From assembly GCF_000787575.1 (NCBI RefSeq), contig NW_012236528.1, positions 931,552-995,551 of the forward strand: a stretch of DNA of 64,000 bases. Direction: 5' to 3'. This stretch comes from Acytostelium subglobosum LB1 (taxonomy: Eukaryota > Evosea > Eumycetozoa > Acytosteliales > Acytosteliaceae). Positions 34,431-47,411 of the stretch are shown one piece after another (positions within the stretch are counted from its first letter, which is position 1; every line of letters begins with the position of its first letter). The notes under the pieces were generated by a model that made no database searches, was not told the origin of the DNA, and saw only the letters and a list, made by a program, of their open reading frames with translations. A program made the translations under genes and the position numbers.

Positions 34431-34837
34431 GACTGATTGTTTGTTTGATTGATTGATATTTATTTATTTGTTGAACAAAGATATTATATTATATATGATG
34501 TGAATATAAAGATAAGGTATATGTAAAGAATATTTAAAGTATATGAATAAATGTAATGAATGAATGAATGATTGCCCAGGGTAAGTATCTATTTCATTCA
34601 CATCAGTCAATGTGGTGAGGGAAGATGCAACGTTGGAGAGTGCCTTCCACCACCCTCAACTTGCTCCAAATTAAAAAAAATTCGAAGGTTCTCAATTCTG
34701 CAAACAAACCACAATCGGGTCATATTTGATCGATTTGATTGATTGATTTTTTGGTGAAAGCACCATTCTACCTCACTACAACATTCCATGTCTATGTAGT
34801 AGTCTGGTGAGTTTGCTTTAATATTTATATATATATG
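34431..34837. other. Spacer between AGFG-like gene and myotubularin fusion
   Basis: 407 bp, AT-rich, with GATTGATT repeats near 34442-34456 and 34736-34746. It serves as the promoter of the AGFG-like gene and the 3' end of the fusion gene. No gene seen. Confidence 0.55.
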
Positions 34838-37800
34838 TTACACTAATGGACCACCAAAGTAGAACTTCTCCTTGGTCATGTGCCTCAGGTCAACATGATG
34901 GCCAACAACCCATCCTGATCCTCCGCCAGTGACAATGGGCGTGGCGCCATTGGCCCTATTGATGCCTCCACTAGTTGGTCGGTGTGACCCCAGTATGAAT
35001 CGTTGAGTTCTAGGCAGTCTAAGTCCTCTCCTAACAAACGACACTGATCTTGGCAACGACACCTCCTTGCCAAGTTGGATACTTGATGATGATGATTGAT
35101 TGATGTTGTTGTTGTTGGAGATGGACAACTTCTTGGCGTTGTCAGAGTTGGTCGTGGTCGTGGATGATGGCTTCAATGTGTTGTTGTTATAGATGATTGG
35201 CTTGTGATGATCTTGCAAAGAGTATGATCTACGATGTCTGTGATCCAGTTGTCTTCTTCGTTCGGCTGCTCGTGCAGTCGACACTTCAATTATTACAGGT
35301 GCTGGGGGTACGATTGTTGGGGGCAGCTGCGGCGGTCCACTAAGCATGCTTGGCGCCATTGATGGCCTTCGCTCCAATGATGATGTCGATGTGTTGATGA
35401 TGGTCGGACTGGACGAATTTGAAAGTGATGGCCGGGTTGACGTTGGTTCGAGACCAGTCGCATCATTGTCCTCGCCAGCGCTAGCCAGTGATGGTCGTGG
35501 TGATGTGGTCGTGGATGTCTGAGTCGAGTGTTGGTGATGTGATAGTTGCAGCTGTTGAGTGGCCTTGAGGTATTGATGGTTCTGGATCATCCATGAGTTG
35601 TGCAGCCATGTGTTCTGTGTGTCGCTGCGCATGTACAGCGCCTTCCACACCTCCATCGAGCGCAGGTTGAGGTTGGGTCGCAGCACAACGCCATCCTGCT
35701 GTGTCTGATAGAATGGATTCGTGAATCGCTCTATGTTCCTGTTGACATCGGTCCATATCGAGACAGTCTTGGTCTTGGCGTGCTTCTCAGCTCTCTCCTT
35801 CTCGCAGTTGTACAGGAATGTGCCATACTTGCATGAGAAGAGGTGTTCGGCAATGAATTGCAGTAGAGCGGGAGTGTACTCAAACAGCAGAGGGAACTGA
35901 TTGACCAGTTGGAAGAGGCAATCGAGGAACTGGATGAAGATGGGCGAGCGCTCCTCTTCCAGCTCGTGCAGATGGCCAAGTCGCTGGGTGAACTTGTGGC
36001 CAAAGGACAGCCACTCCTTTTCGATCAGTACCTCCAGTCCGACGATCGTGCGATAGTACTGGTCCAGGAGAACCTGCGCCAGGGATGTGAGTTGGGGAGT
36101 ACGGTCCCATCCGTCGCTGCAATGCACCAGCACACTGATGTTCTTTTGGATCAGCTCGGCAACGTACACGCCGCCCGCCAGACAGCCACGCACATGGTTC
36201 AGCCAGTTGCTCTCTTCGATTGCCGACAGGTGCTTGCCGTCGCCGTCGCCCCCATACGGTGACATGGTGGCGACCAGCTTCTCGAGACTGCGGCGCATTA
36301 CGTGGATGTTGGCAATGTTTAGGAATACCAGCTTGCAGTTGGGATAGTTGGAGATGTTCTCAAAGCCTGCGCCATTCGCCGTGTTGGCAATGGCATTGAG
36401 CTTGGGACGAGCATCGATCAAGTAGACTGGGCGCTGAGTGGACAGCTCCGTCATGTACATCTCGTCCTCGGGACATCGTGTACGCTCGAGGCCCACCAAT
36501 GGCTGACTGCAACGGGTGATTGATGCGCCACTTGGTGCGCGCCAGGACAATGCAGGGATGCGACCCTTGCTCCGGAAGCCAAATACACGCTCCAGGTCCT
36601 TGTCGAGCATGACACGTGGCACCACAATGCTGCTGGGATACGTTGGACACAGCTTGTACTCCTTGTTCAAAGTTGTGAATCTCCAGTACAGATTGTTGTT
36701 GTTGACACTGTTGTCCAGACTGTTGTGGCTGATGTTGTGACCTCCGCTGTTGGCGCCATCCATGAAGATGCCAAATCGTTGGTACTCGCGTCGTACCGAG
36801 TATATGTTCCAGCCATTGTCCTCCTCGACTGCGGGACAATGTAAGAAGTGAGCAAAGAGATAGGGCATGGGGTCTTCAAAGATGCCGTAGCATTCGTAGC
36901 GATCGATGTGCTGCATTCGGTTCTCGTCATCCAGATGTATGTTGTCGTGAGCGATCTTGAGCTGCAATTGTCGATTGCCTTCGTTATGCTTCATGCTGTG
37001 CTCGATCATTGATTGTGAGTGATGTGAGATGACCTCTATGACGCGATCGCGCGTCACCTGTGACGTGAAGTAGAGCTTGCAGTTCCTGTAGTCCTTGGTT
37101 GTGATTGTGAGCGAGCAATAGGTCGATGATGATGGTGGTGGCGTCATTGACAGTGATGCTCCCAAGGACGTTGTCGACGACTGCTGAACATTCAATGAGG
37201 ATGAGTTGGGAGTGAGCGAACCATTGGGTGTGTGTGAGCCGCTGTGCGAGCCAGACGACGAGAGTGGAGGCGTCTGTGGTGGGGCAGCCAGCTGTTGTGA
37301 CAACATCAGTTGCTGCTGCTGTTGGGAGTCGGCCGGAATGACAACATAGCCAGACTGCTGTGATGAGGTCGGCTGAGTGGTGGTCGTCGTGTGGATGTGA
37401 TTGTCAGATGTGAACGAGTCGATTGAAAGAAGGGGTATGGTCATCTCCTCGGACTCGCCAAATGGCCATCGCAACGAGTATGTCTCATGATTGATGGGTG
37501 CGGTCGATGCATCGCTGCGGAACACCACCCTATAGTTTGTGACAAAGATCCTGCCCGACACCAACTGAATCGAATGTCCAACCAAGAACTGATCGCTCGA
37601 CTGATGGAATACCGAAGCATTCTTTCCAATATAACAACTTGCCATCTTATCATTAAACAGTATATACTCTCCACAGTTGGCTATCCTCTCTTTGATTGAT
37701 TGTGTATGTGTTGGTTAGTAGGGACGTTGAGTTGTAGCATGTGACTGACGCCATACCATTGAAGAATTGAATGATTGAAGTGTTCTTGGACTCTTTGGCC

Positions 37801-39031
37801 AACTCGAGAGGTGATGGGAAGTTGTTTGAAGGTTGTTTGGTAAAGATGGCACCATACTCGAGGAATAGTTCCAGGAGGTCCACCCTCCCTTCCTCTATAG
37901 CGTAGTGCAAGCATGTCTTTCCTCGCCTAATGACCATATAGAGAGTGAGTTGGCGTCCAAATCAATCATGGATAATAGTACATACTTATTGAAGATGTTT
38001 GGATTCGCGCCATGTTCTAGGAACACTTTGATAAGGTCTAGACTGTTACTGCTATTGTTGTAGGTGCGCATCATCACTCGTGTGTTGGTGGGGCAGCCAG
38101 AGATGTCACCAGATATAACTACATAGGTTTGGAGTGTGGCGCGATGTAGAGGTGTCTCAAACTTTGTATCCTTGTGATTGATGAATGCTCCACCATCCAG
38201 CAACTGCACGGCCAGTTTACACGCCTTGGGATGATGAGAGTATTTGGCCAACAGATGCAGAGGAGTTGATCCACTGACAGTTCTCGAGTTTGGGTCTGAG
38301 CCCTTTGCCAACAGTCTCTCTGCCACCTCAAAGTGTCCACCATTGATCGCACAATGCAGTCCAATATATCCATCCTTATCCCTCATTAACAGTGGCTTGA
38401 CTTCCTCAAGGTTGATGTACTAATGGTGGGGAGGGAGGGTCAGTGCATGTCACTCAATCAATCAATCAATCACTTCACATTACTTTACCTTCTTCTTTAG
38501 ACATTGCCTGATGACATATTCATTTCCATGCATTGCAGCCAAATGGAATAGGGTCTGTTCATTGCTATTCTTTAGATCGAGTGCATGTTTCTTGAGATGT
38601 TCCTTTATAGCATGTTTATCATTGCTCTTGGCCATTGTCTCCAATAGACTGAGTGATGATGTTGCAGCTGCATTACTCAAATCCTTAAGGCTTATATCCT
38701 TTGTACTATTACTATTATTACTGTTGTTGTTGAAGCCACTGCTTGTTCCACTGAAACTACCACTATTACAATTGGCTTCTTTGCTGGTTGTGACTGATGG
38801 TGCAGGTGTCTGAGTATGTGTCTGTGTCTGTGTTTGTGTTGTTGTGAGTGATGGTGTAGGTGTTGGTGTTGCTGTAAGAGTAGGTGTAGCTGTAGGAGTG
38901 GGAGTAGGAGTAGGAGTAGGAGTAGTTGTCGGAGTAGTGGTTATTGAAGGTGCTGGAGTAGGAGTTGTATCAAGATCAGACATTGTTGGAACAATGTTCG
39001 ACGGTACCGACGTCGAAGTTGGTGTGTCCAT
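34838..39031 (-). CDS. Ankyrin-repeat / GRAM / myotubularin phosphatase fusion
   Basis: Four exons: 38489-39031, 37986-38419, 37757-37926 and 34838-37689 (1332 residues). Regions: a TP/TPT-rich disordered N-terminus to about residue 120; ankyrin repeats (TLFHLAAMHGNEYVIRQCL, GLHCAINGGHFEVAERLLAK, TPLHLLAKYS, TPLHRATLQ, TCLHYAIEEGRVDLLELFLE); a PH-GRAM domain beginning NCGEYILFNDKMASCYIG and including GRIFVTNYRVVF; and an active myotubularin domain with HCSDGWDRT (catalytic Cys about 906), followed by a Ser-rich tail. Myotubularins remove the 3-phosphate from PI3P and PI(3,5)P2. The third intron is 67 nt. Two in-frame acceptors exist (exon start 37689 or 37680). A stand-alone myotubularin start at 37645 would lie 8 bp from the end of the ankyrin frame and cut the GRAM domain, so one gene is favoured. 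Confidence 0.82.
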
Positions 39032-39267
39032 GATAATATGTGGTTGTGAATGAAGACCAATAAATATATAATGAATATAGTAATGAATGAATGAATGAAA
39101 GTAAATAATGCAAAGAGTAAACAATTGTAGTTGTGATCAATTCAAGTTGTGTTGAGTTGGAGAAAGGATTAAGGACTTGAATCTGAAATCAATCGGTTGA
39201 TTTGCAAAAATTGCAAAAACAGATGTGTTGACGACATTCGATGATTGGACTTTGAGTAAGTTGAGTT
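39032..39267. promoter_or_regulatory. Divergent promoter, ankyrin-myotubularin / cdk10
   Basis: 236 bp separating two divergent start codons. AT-rich, with an ATGA repeat near 39083-39098. No recognised element. Confidence 0.5.
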
Positions 39268-40931
39268 ATGATGATGTTGGTAAGTGATCATACAATGATT
39301 GTACCTTACACCTATGATGATGAAGATGATGATGACATTGTTTACAACGACAAAGTTCACTCTAATGCTGCTGCCACTACTACAGCTTCTGTTAATATAA
39401 CAGAATCAGATGACAACAACAACAACAACAACATTGACAAAGATAAGGCTCAATTGCCCATGGCAACTACTACCTCAACAATAAGATCAGTCAGTTCGTT
39501 TGAGAAACTTGATTGTATTGGAGAGGGTACCTATGGTATCGTGTGTAAGTATCATGACGCCATCACAATGACATTCCCAACCTCACTCACTCATTCAATC
39601 AATTAAACAGACAAGGGTAGGGACAAAGACACTGGACGCATTGTGGCACTCAAGAAGGTCAAGATGGAGAAGGAGAAAGATGGCATGCCATTGGTATGTA
39701 TAGTCCATTCCCCTTTCTTTCGCGAGATAGTCTCCCAAAGTCCTAACATACCAATACATATCTCAATCCAGACATCATTGAGAGAGATAGAGTTGCTCAA
39801 ACAATTGAATCATCCTAATATTGTACGTCTACTTGAGGTCGTTGTTGGATCAAGCGTGGACAGTATCTACTTGGTGTTTGAATACGTCGAGCATGACATT
39901 GCTGGTAAGAAGCGAATCAATCAGTCTCAGTCTTTGATTGAATGAGTTACTAACTTCCATTGTAGCATTGGTGGATCACATTAACAAACCATTCAAAGAG
40001 TCCGAGGTCAAATGCTTCATCCTACAACTTCTCAAGGCTGTTGAGTATCTCCATGCGCGATGGATCATCCACAGGGATTTGAAGTGCTCAGTAAGTGTCC
40101 CCTGCCTCGATCAATCAATCAATCAATCAATCAATCATACTCAATCAAATGAACTCAATAGAATCTATTGTATGGCAATGATGGATTCCTCAAGCTGGCG
40201 GACTTTGGATTGGCACGCAAGGCTGGACACCCAGCCATTCACTTGACACCAAAGGTCGTCACATTGTGGTATCGTGCACCAGAGATATTGTTGGGCGACA
40301 GCAAGTATACACCGGCAATCGACATATGGGCCGTAGGTTGTATATTTGGCGAGTTATTACTTGGCAGTCCATTCATCAATGGCAACAATGAGATTGAACA
40401 ACTTAAGAAGATATTCTACCTGCTTGGCTCACCAAACAATCAAATATGGCCAGCCTATTCATCACTTCCATTATCCAACAAACTGGACATCACGCACTAT
40501 CCCTACAGTAACCTACGCAACAAACTATCACAATACAGTAATAACTGTATTGACCTTATGAACAAGCTATTGGTATGTAGGATACATGGCGCGGTCTGGA
40601 ATCACTCACTCACTCGATCAATCAAACATTGTAGACATATGATCCAATGAAGAGATTGACTGCTAGTGAAGCATTGAGACATCCGTATTTTAATGAGAGT
40701 CCATTCCCTCAGTCAATTGATAAGATGCCTAGGTTTCCAGTATTGGATAAACATCTTTCAAAAGAGAAGTACCATGAACAACATCCAAAGCATCATGGTA
40801 CGTTGACGACTACAACTACGACTACGACTTCATCTACAACTTCATCAAAGTCCAAACGAACTATTATGGATCACCACAATATCAATGGAAGTGAACAACA
40901 ACATGTGTTCCCTCGATACGACCTCCGATGA
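39268..40931 (+). CDS. cdk10: Cyclin-dependent kinase 10 orthologue
   Basis: Six exons: 39268-39544, 39611-39693, 39772-39904, 39966-40090, 40162-40572 and 40635-40931 (441 residues). An acidic/poly-N N-terminal extension precedes the kinase: [34 protein letters not shown] with the cyclin-contact helix [27 protein letters not shown]-loop [13 protein letters not shown], then [11 protein letters not shown]. The combination of DGMPLTSLRE and [14 protein letters not shown] fits CDK10 rather than CDK1 or CDK11. CDK10 with its cyclin partner acts in transcription and G2/M control. Three ATGs in a row open the frame, and I used the first. All introns are 61-78 nt. A Thr-rich tail follows the kinase domain. 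Confidence 0.9.
40111..40138 (+). repeat. CAATCAAT repeat in cdk10 intron 4
   Basis: Seven uninterrupted TCAA units in the intron 40091-40161, on the sense strand and upstream of the acceptor. Confidence 0.85.
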
Positions 40932-41440
40932 CACGTGGATGTGGATGTGGATGAGAGGCCCAACCCCGAATGTAACATGACACTTGGCACATGACACGAC
41001 ACTACCACTACCACTGCACAAGAGTCATTGGTCCACATTGGGACCTGACATAACCATAACTTTTACCAGGATGACAGGTCCAATAGAAGCGCGCCCAAAC
41101 TACCCATAAATGGGATTGGGGGATCAACCCCCACAAGCATCAGGTGATCGTTTGCAGCCCCCACGATACACCCCCATTTTGATCACACATACATACAACC
41201 GCCAAGTTCACCTTCCTACGCGGTTTAATTAATAATAATAATAATAACAATATATTATATGTAATGTATGTGTATGTTCACATCCCCATTCATTCATTCT
41301 TTCATAAATTCATTCCAAAGATATAACATTGATTCGCTCATTCAATCAACCAAACAATCAATATCAATAATTAATTAATTATTAACGCCAGATACAGAGT
41401 CCAGTGTCCTTGAACATCAGACTAAACTTAAACATTAACA
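40932..41440. other. Spacer cdk10 / acyl-CoA synthetase, with adjacent hairpins
   Basis: 509 bp. It contains TACCCATAA at 41101-41109 within CCCAT-AA-ATGGG (41103-41114), then a hairpin TGGGGG-ATCAA-CCCCCA at 41117-41133, and an (AAT)n run near 41228-41246. The synthetase promoter must lie here. No coding gene seen. Confidence 0.55.
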
Positions 41441-44185
41441 ATGGCGGACGTGGCTACAGACACTCATCCAAACCCAACACCAACAGCTACTACCACTGAG
41501 GCCACGACAGAAGCCCCACATGTAGTCCACGAGACTCATGCTTCGTCCAATTCAGGACCTCCAGCTTCCTCTTCAACTGAGCCAACCACAACAACTACTG
41601 CTCCACCTGCTGCTACTGCACCAACTACCACTACTACTACTACTACTACCGCGGCAACGACTACAGCTGCGCCAGCAGCACCAGCAGAGCCACGTATGGC
41701 TCATGGACTACCATTGATCGATCCCCAGCCACATCATGCAGTAAATGGAGTTTTGATCGAGCCCTTGCCAATGCCCTTGACCATCGTTGATGGATTGGAG
41801 AACACGGTACTGCGCTACCCACACAATCTGGCAATACAGGTGAAGCGTGGTGGCAAGTGGACCAAGTGGACTTGGGCCAAATACAGGGAGGACATATACT
41901 CGGCGGCAAAATCATTCATTAAGCTCGGACTTCGCGAGAAGGAGGGCATCAACATCATTGGCTTCAACTCGCCCGAGTGGCATCTATCGCATCTCGGCGC
42001 CATCTTTGCCGGTGGTGTGCCCACGGGCATCTACTCGACCAGCTCATCGACACAGTGCGAGTACTTTGTACAGCACTCTGAGGCGGCCTTTGTCTGCGTA
42101 GAGAACGAGCAGCAGCTGGCCAAGTACACCTCGATCAGAGACCGCATCCCGACATGTCGCGGCATCATCATTATGGAACCTACGCCGGTGGCGGCAGGCG
42201 CGACCGCGACAGCCCACGGCGAGGGCATCTACACGTGGGAGCAGTTCATGGAGCTGGGTCGCTCGGTGCCCGACTCGGAGGTGGACCGCCTCTCCAAGGC
42301 CATCAAGCCCGACGACCTCTGCACACTCATCTATACCAGTGGCACGACTGGCATGCCCAAGGGCTGCATGATCACCCATCGCAACGTGTCCTGGACCGTC
42401 CACACCCTTGGCAGCATGGTGCTTCACCCACAGCGTTGTCATCGCGAGCGCTTCATCTCCTACCTCCCGCTCAGCCACATTGCCGAGCAAGTAGTAACCC
42501 TCTACGCGCCCATGCTCTTTGGTTTCAACGTATCATTCGCAGACAGGGATGCGCTACAGGTATGTGCCCGTCGCCAGGCTGAAATCATCCCAATCAATCA
42601 ACTAACTCAATCAAATATTATATAGGGTACATTGCTTGACACATTGATGGACGTCAAGCCAACAGTGTTCTTTGGAGTCCCAAGAGTATGGGAGAAGATA
42701 CAGTTGAAGATCTCGCTGATGTTGAACCAGGGCGGCTTTGTCAAGAAGAAGTTGCTGAGCTGGGCACGTGGCAAGGGCATTGCCGGAGGCTACAGCGCTC
42801 AGCGCGGCGAGAAGAAGCCCATGGGCTACGGCTTGGCTCGCTCCCTCGTCTTTAAGAAGGTGCTTGGCAACCTCGGTTTGTCCAACTGCTGGTTCATGGC
42901 GTCGACCGCCGCACCCATCAGCAAGGACACGCTCGAGTTCTTCATGTCGCTGGGCATCACCATCACTGAGGCCTACGGTATGTCTGAGTTGACTGGCCCA
43001 CAGACGATCGGCTATCCCAAGGTCAAGACGGGCAGTATCGGCAAGACCCTGCCCGGTTCGTTCATCAAGCTCAACGAGGGCGACAACGAGATCTGCGTCA
43101 AGGGACCAAACTGTTTCGCTGGCTACTACAAGAATCCAGAGGCCACACGCGAGACAATCGACAGCGACGGCTGGGTGCACACAGGCGACGTTGGATACAT
43201 TGACGAGAGCGGCTACGTCTACATCACGGACCGCAAGAAGGAGTTGATCATCACGGCCGGTGGCGAGAACATTGCGCCATCTCTGATCGAAGGTTACTTG
43301 CGCCAGATTCCCGGTGTCAACATGGCTATGGTGGTGGGTGATCGCCAGAAGTACCTGGTGGTGCTGCTCAACATTGGAAGCCCAGAGCTTCTCAAGAAGT
43401 TGGAGTACGGCCACACGCCACCCGCATCGCTGGCCGAGGCCATCACCGACAAGCACTTTAACGAGTACCTCGAGGCCAAGATCACCGAGGTGAACTCGCG
43501 TCTGCCCAACGTGTCCACTGTGAAGAAGTACAAGATCGTGCCACAGGACTGGACGGACCAGGGCCCCGACGCCGAGCTCACGCCCACCCAGAAGCTCAAG
43601 CGCAGGATCATCCTGACCAAGTACGACGCGATGATTCGCGAGATGTACGGCGACCAGTATGCCGAGGGAGCGTTTGTTCAGGCGCCCGCGGCCAGTCTCC
43701 AACAGTCAATGGTGGTTGAGCGACGAACACACTCAAACGAGGCCATCCCACCAGTCGTTCACTCATCAGCACCGGTTGCACCTGTGGCTGCGGCAGCAGC
43801 AGTGCCATTGGTCGTGGCGGGAGGTGCAGCGGCTGCGGCCGCAAACCATCAGCCTGAGCACCAACAACAGGCTCCAGCACCGCAGCATCAAGAGCAGCAC
43901 GAGTCGGCGACAGCACCACCAGCAGTCGACAGTCCGGAAGTGGCCAAGGTGAACATTGTGGATAACCAGCAGCAAGGCACGCCCCCTCCTCCATTGGGCG
44001 ATGTTGTCGATGTGGTAATTGTTGACAAGAACAAGGCGGTGGCGGCACCAGTTGCCGCCCACGAGGCAGTGGCAGCAAAGACTGATGATGAATCCTCTGA
44101 TTACACCACATCGTCCAGCGACACCAGTGACAGTGACTCATCGACCAGCGAAACAACCGAAGACAATTCGATACAGGCCAAATAG
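41441..44185 (+). CDS. Long-chain acyl-CoA synthetase (bubblegum/ACSBG-like)
   Basis: Exons 41441-42559 and 42626-44185 join to 892 residues; the 66-nt intron starts gtatgt and ends tatatag. The AMP-binding core is complete: LIYTSGTTGMPKGCMITHRN, SYLPLSHIAEQV, FFGVPRVWEKI, ITEAYGMSELTGP, and GWVHTGDVGYIDESGYVYIT with DRKKELIITAGGENIAPSLIE. FGVPRVWEKI with the GENIAP/LIE motif is typical of the ACSBG branch. It activates fatty acids to acyl-CoA using ATP. Compared with about 700 residues for the family it has extra ends: a Thr/Ala/Pro-rich N-terminus of about 85 residues and an Ala/Gln/Ser-rich C-terminus of about 175, both low complexity. No membrane segment is obvious. Confidence 0.92.
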
Positions 44186-44903
44186 TTATTTTAGCGATCA
44201 TTCAAACATTCAAGATAAAAATATGTCAAGATACAGATAATTGCCAAGATCGATCCAGAGGTCCATCAAGTCAAGTTCATTCATTCATTCAAGTCACAAT
44301 CAAAGTCAAAGTCAAGTCAATCAAGTCAACCCAACACGAGTAATGTAGATAGCCATCCAATTTCAATAAACAGATACATAACATTCGAATCATTAACAGG
44401 ACCAAGACCCATCCATCAATCAATCATATAATCATCGGAGTCCGACGATCCCACATCACACTTAACACATCACACATCAAACATCACACGAGACAGAATG
44501 AATGAATGAATGTCACATGATTTACATACTCGGTTCGTAATAAGTTATTTATAACTTGTTTGTTTGATCATTATTAGTAAAAGGGTCCATGCTTGGTCAC
44601 GATTGGGTCTGTCCTCACCCAAATTCAACCCAAGATCGAGATCAAACATGTGTTTTTCCAGATTTACAATCTGAAAGGGTCTTTGTCAGACTTTCCCCTT
44701 CAACCCCCACAACTGTGTCACTCGCTCAAACAACCACACTCTCCAATTGCAACAGCAACACTGTCTACACTCTCTCACTCTTTTGCAACTATCTAATCAA
44801 TCAAACATATAACATAACATACTTGTACTATATATATCTAATAACAATATTATTTATCTGTTTATTATTATTATTATTACTTTATTATTATTAATTTAAT
44901 GAT
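44186..44903. other. Spacer upstream of the SH3-kinase gene
   Basis: 718 bp. It contains CATT and AAGTC repeats near 44278-44330, CACATCA repeats near 44455-44490, and an AT-rich (ATT)n stretch at about 44862-44900 right before the ATG cluster. No gene seen. Confidence 0.55.
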
Positions 44904-47223
44904 ATGATGATGTATCTGATTGCCACTGCAGACTATACAGGCATCACAGACAACCATCTAAGCTTTGTAAAGGGCACCAAGATAGAGTACATTGAGAAGA
45001 CCGACAATGGCTATATAAGAGGCAAAGTAGATGGCAAGATTGGTCTATTGCCATCGTCACACATTACAATAGATACCAGGCCATTAAGTGTAGGTACATC
45101 CATATTCAATCAATCATGTGATCATGTCTAACTTGAGGTAATTACCAAGGTCATACAACAAGCTCAAGCTCAAGCTCAATCCCAAGCACAGGTTCAGGCC
45201 CAACAACAGACACAGACACACACAATGGAGACTACAAAGACTGATGAATGGTCGAATGATACAATGAATGAGTTGGACGCTCCACCAGTGAATAATGGCA
45301 CACCATCATTACATGATGACGATGATAATATCCCCATTGAAGCATTGGCCATTTCAAACATGACTTCCCCATCAATTGAATCAACTACTACAACAACAAC
45401 AACCACTGCAACAAATATATCTGGTGGTGGCGGAGGCGGTGCCGGTGACAATCACTCACCTTCGATGTTGACGTCGATGATGTTGGAGCGACTTCAATCG
45501 GACCACAGGAAGGAGAGTGGCGGCTCAGGCTCACTCGAGCATCCCTGTGTCGACTCGAGCGAGGTGACGGGCGTCGACAAGAAGATCAAGAAACAACAGA
45601 GCAGCAGTAGCATGGCGAATACCGGAATGGGACTATTCCATCGCTCCAAGAGTGGATCAATCACCAAACATCTGCTGCCGGACGGCTCGCCCAAGCGTCG
45701 TTACGCCAATCGAAAGAGATGTCCGCGCTTGGTCGTCAGCACATTTGACGACCTCCCCGAGGACATTGTCGCCGACCTGAAACAGGAGGACATCCCATTC
45801 GAGGACATCAAAAACAACTTCAAGGTGTTCCTCACCGTGCTCAAGTTCCTCACGCGTCAGAAGATCACCTTTGTACATCCAGACGATGATTTGCTCACAA
45901 TAGAGGCAAGCACCGAGGCATCAGTCGCAGAGAGCCTCGTAGCTCCAGCACCTGTGGTCAACAAGCCACGCTCAAAGACAATGGAGGAGATCCAGACATC
46001 ATCCATTGTCATTGACAAGGAGCAGATCGTCTCCAACAACGAAGAGGAGATGAAGAAGAAGCTCCTGGACCTCAAACTACGACGAAAGATCAGACTGGCG
46101 GGCGCCACTCCTGAGTTCCTTGCCAGCGTGGCCACAACAATCAAAGAGTATCCAGACATCAAGAAGCGCATCAAGTTTGGCAACCTCCTTGGTAAAGGGT
46201 ATGTAGTACCTCACTCACTCAATCAACCAATCAATCAATCATATAACTAATCAATCAATCACATTATTATAGTGGATATGGAAAGGTGTTTGAAGCTCAT
46301 TATGACAAGAAGAAGGTGGCCATTAAGGTGGTACATTATAGGACACCAAAGGAACAGCACAATGTATTGATAGAGGTTGGATTCCTCAAGCGATGTGATC
46401 ATCCCAACATCATTGGTTACAAGGCATCGGTGCTGCACGTTGAACAACTATTCATCATTATGGAGTACATGCAGGGTGGCACGCTGGAGCAGGCAGCCGT
46501 CACCTCTTCACACGTGTTCAAAGAGACACAAATCGGATACATTGGCAAGGAGATACTCAAGGGAATCGCCTACATGCATCAAAACAAGTTGGTGCACCGC
46601 GATATCAAGAGTGCCAATGTCATGATCACAGTTGGTGGAGAGATCAAACTTGGTAAGTTCAATCATTCAATGGAACTATACCACATTACTTACCCCAATT
46701 CAATGATACATTACAGTTGACTTTGGACTATGCTCATCAGTTGAGAATGAGGTGTCCAACCATTTAGTGGGCTCGCCATTCTGGATGCCTCCAGAGATGG
46801 TGAAGGGCGAGCCACATTCATACCCAGCGGATATATGGAGCTTTGGAGTGTGTATGTTGGAGTTGATGTATAAAAAGCCACCACATCGCGAGTCACGTAT
46901 GCGTGCAATGTTTACAAATGCCACCAAGGGAATTGATGTGGCGCGACTCAAGTGCTCACTGGACCTCAAGGACATGCTCTGGCAATGCTTTGAAATGGAT
47001 CCCAACAAGCGATCGAGTGCACAGAAATTGTTAAGGGTATGTCAACATTATAATTATCGTTTCCAAAATTTGGAATAGTTCCAACATCCACTCACACATC
47101 AACTACCATACACGCAAATAGCATCCATTCTTTGCCAGAGCCGAGACCAAGCAGGGTATGAAGGGATTGTTTGACAATATGTTCTTGCAGAGGAACCTCA
47201 ACACCACTGGATTCTTACACTAG
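44904..47223 (+). CDS. SH3-domain STE20/PAK-like serine/threonine kinase
   Basis: Five exons: 44904-45089, 45138-46198, 46273-46652, 46717-47036 and 47122-47223 (682 residues). The first exon is an SH3 domain (YLIATADYTG, LSFVKGTKIEYIEK, GKIGLLPSSHI). A Gln/Ala-rich and Ser/Thr-rich linker leads to a conserved helical block (FDDLPEDIVADLKQEDIPFE) that may be a PAK-type regulatory segment. The kinase follows: LGKGGYGKVFEA, VAIKVV, HRDIKSANVMI, DFGLCSS, and GSPFWMPPEMV, the STE20-type activation signature. All catalytic residues (K, HRD, DFG) are present. The first intron is only 48 nt. Dictyostelids have several such kinases (pak and mkc groups); I cannot say which this is. The SH3-first order is unusual among PAKs. 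Confidence 0.86.
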
Positions 47224-47411
47224 CGAGCGAGATGAATACCTACCCTACCTACCTACCTCTGGTCTGCCAGCGCCATTCGTTGACAGACTATTGTAATACC
47301 ATACACACACACATATGACCGACGATATCATAAACACTTTGTGAATGTCTTTACGAAGAGACACACATTACAAAGGTTGTGGATATCGATATATGCACCC
47401 AATTTATTTAA

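Noticed and set aside
37643-37645. Independent myotubularin start codon
   Set aside because: It would truncate the GRAM domain and leave 8 bp to the upstream gene; the spliced fusion keeps frame and completes the domain.
38860-38945. (GGAGTA)n as a non-coding satellite or CRISPR-like array
   Set aside because: It is the codon repeat for the Thr-Pro tract in the ankyrin-myotubularin protein; no spacers and a eukaryotic context.
42611-43702. 363-residue open frame antisense to the acyl-CoA synthetase
   Set aside because: It mirrors the GC-ending codons of the real gene on the other strand; no domain, and the sense frame is a full AMP-binding enzyme.
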